Assembly: GCA_964017065.1 (NCBI GenBank)
Contig: OZ024787.1
Location: 10,775,666-10,839,665, forward strand
Direction of reading: 5' to 3'
DNA: 64,000 nt
Origin: Haliclona indistincta
Lineage: Eukaryota; Porifera; Demospongiae; Haplosclerida; Chalinidae
In this document: piece by piece, positions 62,801 to 64,000 of the stretch
Layout: every line of letters starts with the position of its first letter
How positions within the stretch are numbered: the stretch's first letter is position 1
The notes under the pieces: generated by a model
Told to the model about the DNA's origin: nothing
The model's input: only the letters and a program-made list of their open reading frames with translations
Databases searched by the model: none
Translations under genes and position numbers: made by a program

Positions 62801-63829
62801 ATCATCATAGTTACATAATTTATGACACTCAGGTTGTGCTTTTGTGTCACTATTAATTTCTCTATGTATTTCACATGCACAGTCCAGGAGAGATGGCTCC
62901 ATCATCACTACCTCAACAGCTGCTGGGGTACTGTCGTCAGATTGCCTCAGGTATGGAGTACCTGTCCAAAAAGAGCTTTGTACACAGAGACCTTGCTGCC
63001 AGGAACATATTGGTGGATGACAAGAGAACATGCAAGGTGAAAACACAACCAAAAGTCAATTACATGCATGTAAACTGTCAAATCAAACTGTCAATTACAT
63101 ACAAACTGTCCATTACATGTTTAAAGATTGCTGATTTTGGCATGTCAAGAGATTTGGAAAATGAAAATTATTACACCTCCAGAGGAGGAATGGTTCCTAT
63201 GAAATGGACTGCAATTGAAGTAAGCTATTGTTTATGCGGCATGCACATGTCCGTGATTTGAAATGAATCTTATAGGCAATATTGTATAAGAAGTACTCCA
63301 CAGCCAGTGATGTGTGGAGCTTTGGTGTGCTCATGTATGAGATATGGAGTCTGGGACACAAACCATTTGAAGAATTCAATAACCCAAAGGTGACATGGTT
63401 GTGATAATTTGTGTCAAAATACGTACATGTCTCCTGCATGTCTCTGTATAATTATTAATTATTAAATATTTATTAAACATTTTCAAACTGTCACTATTGT
63501 GGATGCAGGCTGTTGAAATGGTCAGGAATGGTGTTCGTCTATCTCCTCCTCCTGGATGCCCTAGAGCTATCTACAAACTTATGATACAATGCTGGTGAGT
63601 ACTTCAGTCTTTAAAATAGCTTTTATTAAGTTTAATTCATTTTAGGCATCCTGAGACATTTGGAAGACCTAATTTTGCTGCTCTGGTCTCTAGACTTTCT
63701 CAACCAACGCACGAGCTACTGAAATGGACAGGCAGTGAACAGACTCACCCTCACTCCACAAGCCTGGGGGCCCCTCTAGAGACTGCCTCCAACCTGCATT
63801 CTGACCTACTGCAACAATACTTAGTGTAA
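59887..63829 (+). CDS. Unit 12: complete receptor tyrosine kinase, 881 aa
   Basis: Leader 59887-59950 ([20 protein letters not shown]); D1 60004-60543; D2 60595-61098; stalk 61161-61325; TM 61377-61583; JM 61647-61750, 62109-62159, 62220-62320; K1 62375-62588; K2 62658-62722; K3 62883-63036; K4 63127-63219; K5 63276-63389; K6 63509-63594; K7 63646-63829. Total 2646 nt, no stop. It is the most diverged full unit (D1 begins [20 protein letters not shown], loop TSGSLYL), with longer introns. The TM helix [20 protein letters not shown] is followed by RRQTSKK and an ENPLYTS (NPxY) site. The kinase is complete: [36 protein letters not shown]3 is almost identical to that of other units despite divergence elsewhere. 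The 358-nt intron at 61751-62108 holds nothing recognisable. Confidence 0.88.
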
Positions 63830-64000
63830 TCACAATTCCATTGTCCCATGTTTTCATAACTGTGTAAATATTATGGTGTCAACATAGAATGCTGAATATC
63901 TATGGTCCATTTAAAACTAAGAATGTTTTTATAACAAACCGGAATGGGGTAGGATGTGGTTGTGAATATCATCAAGTTTTTTAGACTGCACGAAGCTCTA
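63830..64000. other. 3' flank of unit 12
   Basis: No exon or repeat recognised up to the window end. Confidence 0.4.

Overview
This is eukaryotic, metazoan-type DNA and almost certainly from a sponge. Genes are cut into short exons by introns of about 45-100 nt with GT..AG ends, and the whole window is one tandem array of receptor tyrosine kinase (RTK) genes, all on the + strand. Large lineage-specific RTK expansions and very compact introns are known from demosponges such as Amphimedon queenslandica. The species assignment is inference; nothing in the window names the organism.

I number the array as units 1-12. A full unit has: a leader exon; two related ectodomain modules, D1 and D2, one exon each, both built around a Cys, an NFTC-G motif, VQIWRR and GD(I/F)xGxYQ; a Ser/Thr-rich stalk; a transmembrane (TM) exon with a Gly/Ala/Leu/Ile/Val helix; juxtamembrane (JM) exons with NPxY and YW(A/T)PADD motifs; and seven kinase exons (K1-K7) of almost invariant length (214, 65, 154, 93, 114, 86, 175 or 184 nt). 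Units 3 (12128-15588), 10 (51114-54548), 11 (54773-58603) and 12 (59887-63829) have open frames from leader to stop; their exon lengths add to exact multiples of three (876, 874, 954 and 881 residues). Unit 5 is intact except for one nonsense codon in the stalk. Units 1 and 8 have intact kinases but missing or broken ectodomains. Units 4 and 6 are pseudogenes. Unit 7 is a headless kinase with a chimeric tail. Units 2 and 9 are a different class: after the TM exon they carry a terminal exon of 28-residue repeats with YGHM/YGHI and a stop, followed by an orphaned kinase cut off just before the HRD loop.

Layout: 1-19.1 kb holds a repeat exon and units 1-4; 19.1-22.3 kb is transposon-rich; 22.4-29.6 kb holds units 5 and 6; 29.6-35.7 kb is nested inverted-repeat transposon DNA; 35.75-38.6 kb holds unit 7; 39.4-58.6 kb holds a second repeat exon and units 8-11, in the same order as units 1-4, so the first block and this one are an old segmental duplication; 58.9-59.4 kb is a decayed kinase relic; unit 12 closes the window. 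Many non-coding stretches are foldback or MITE-like elements. For several of them the empty site survives in the paralogous block, so the insertion and its target-site duplication (TSD) can be read directly.

The encoded proteins would sit in the plasma membrane, bind an unknown ligand with D1-D2 and signal through a catalytically complete tyrosine kinase and phosphotyrosine docking sites (NPxY, YxxM). The most interesting signals are: a short hypervariable loop in D1 inside otherwise near-identical ectodomains; the kinase-less docking-repeat receptors; exon-level shuffling between ectodomain and kinase types; and recurrent short TGCA/CATG insertions that separate the paralogues.
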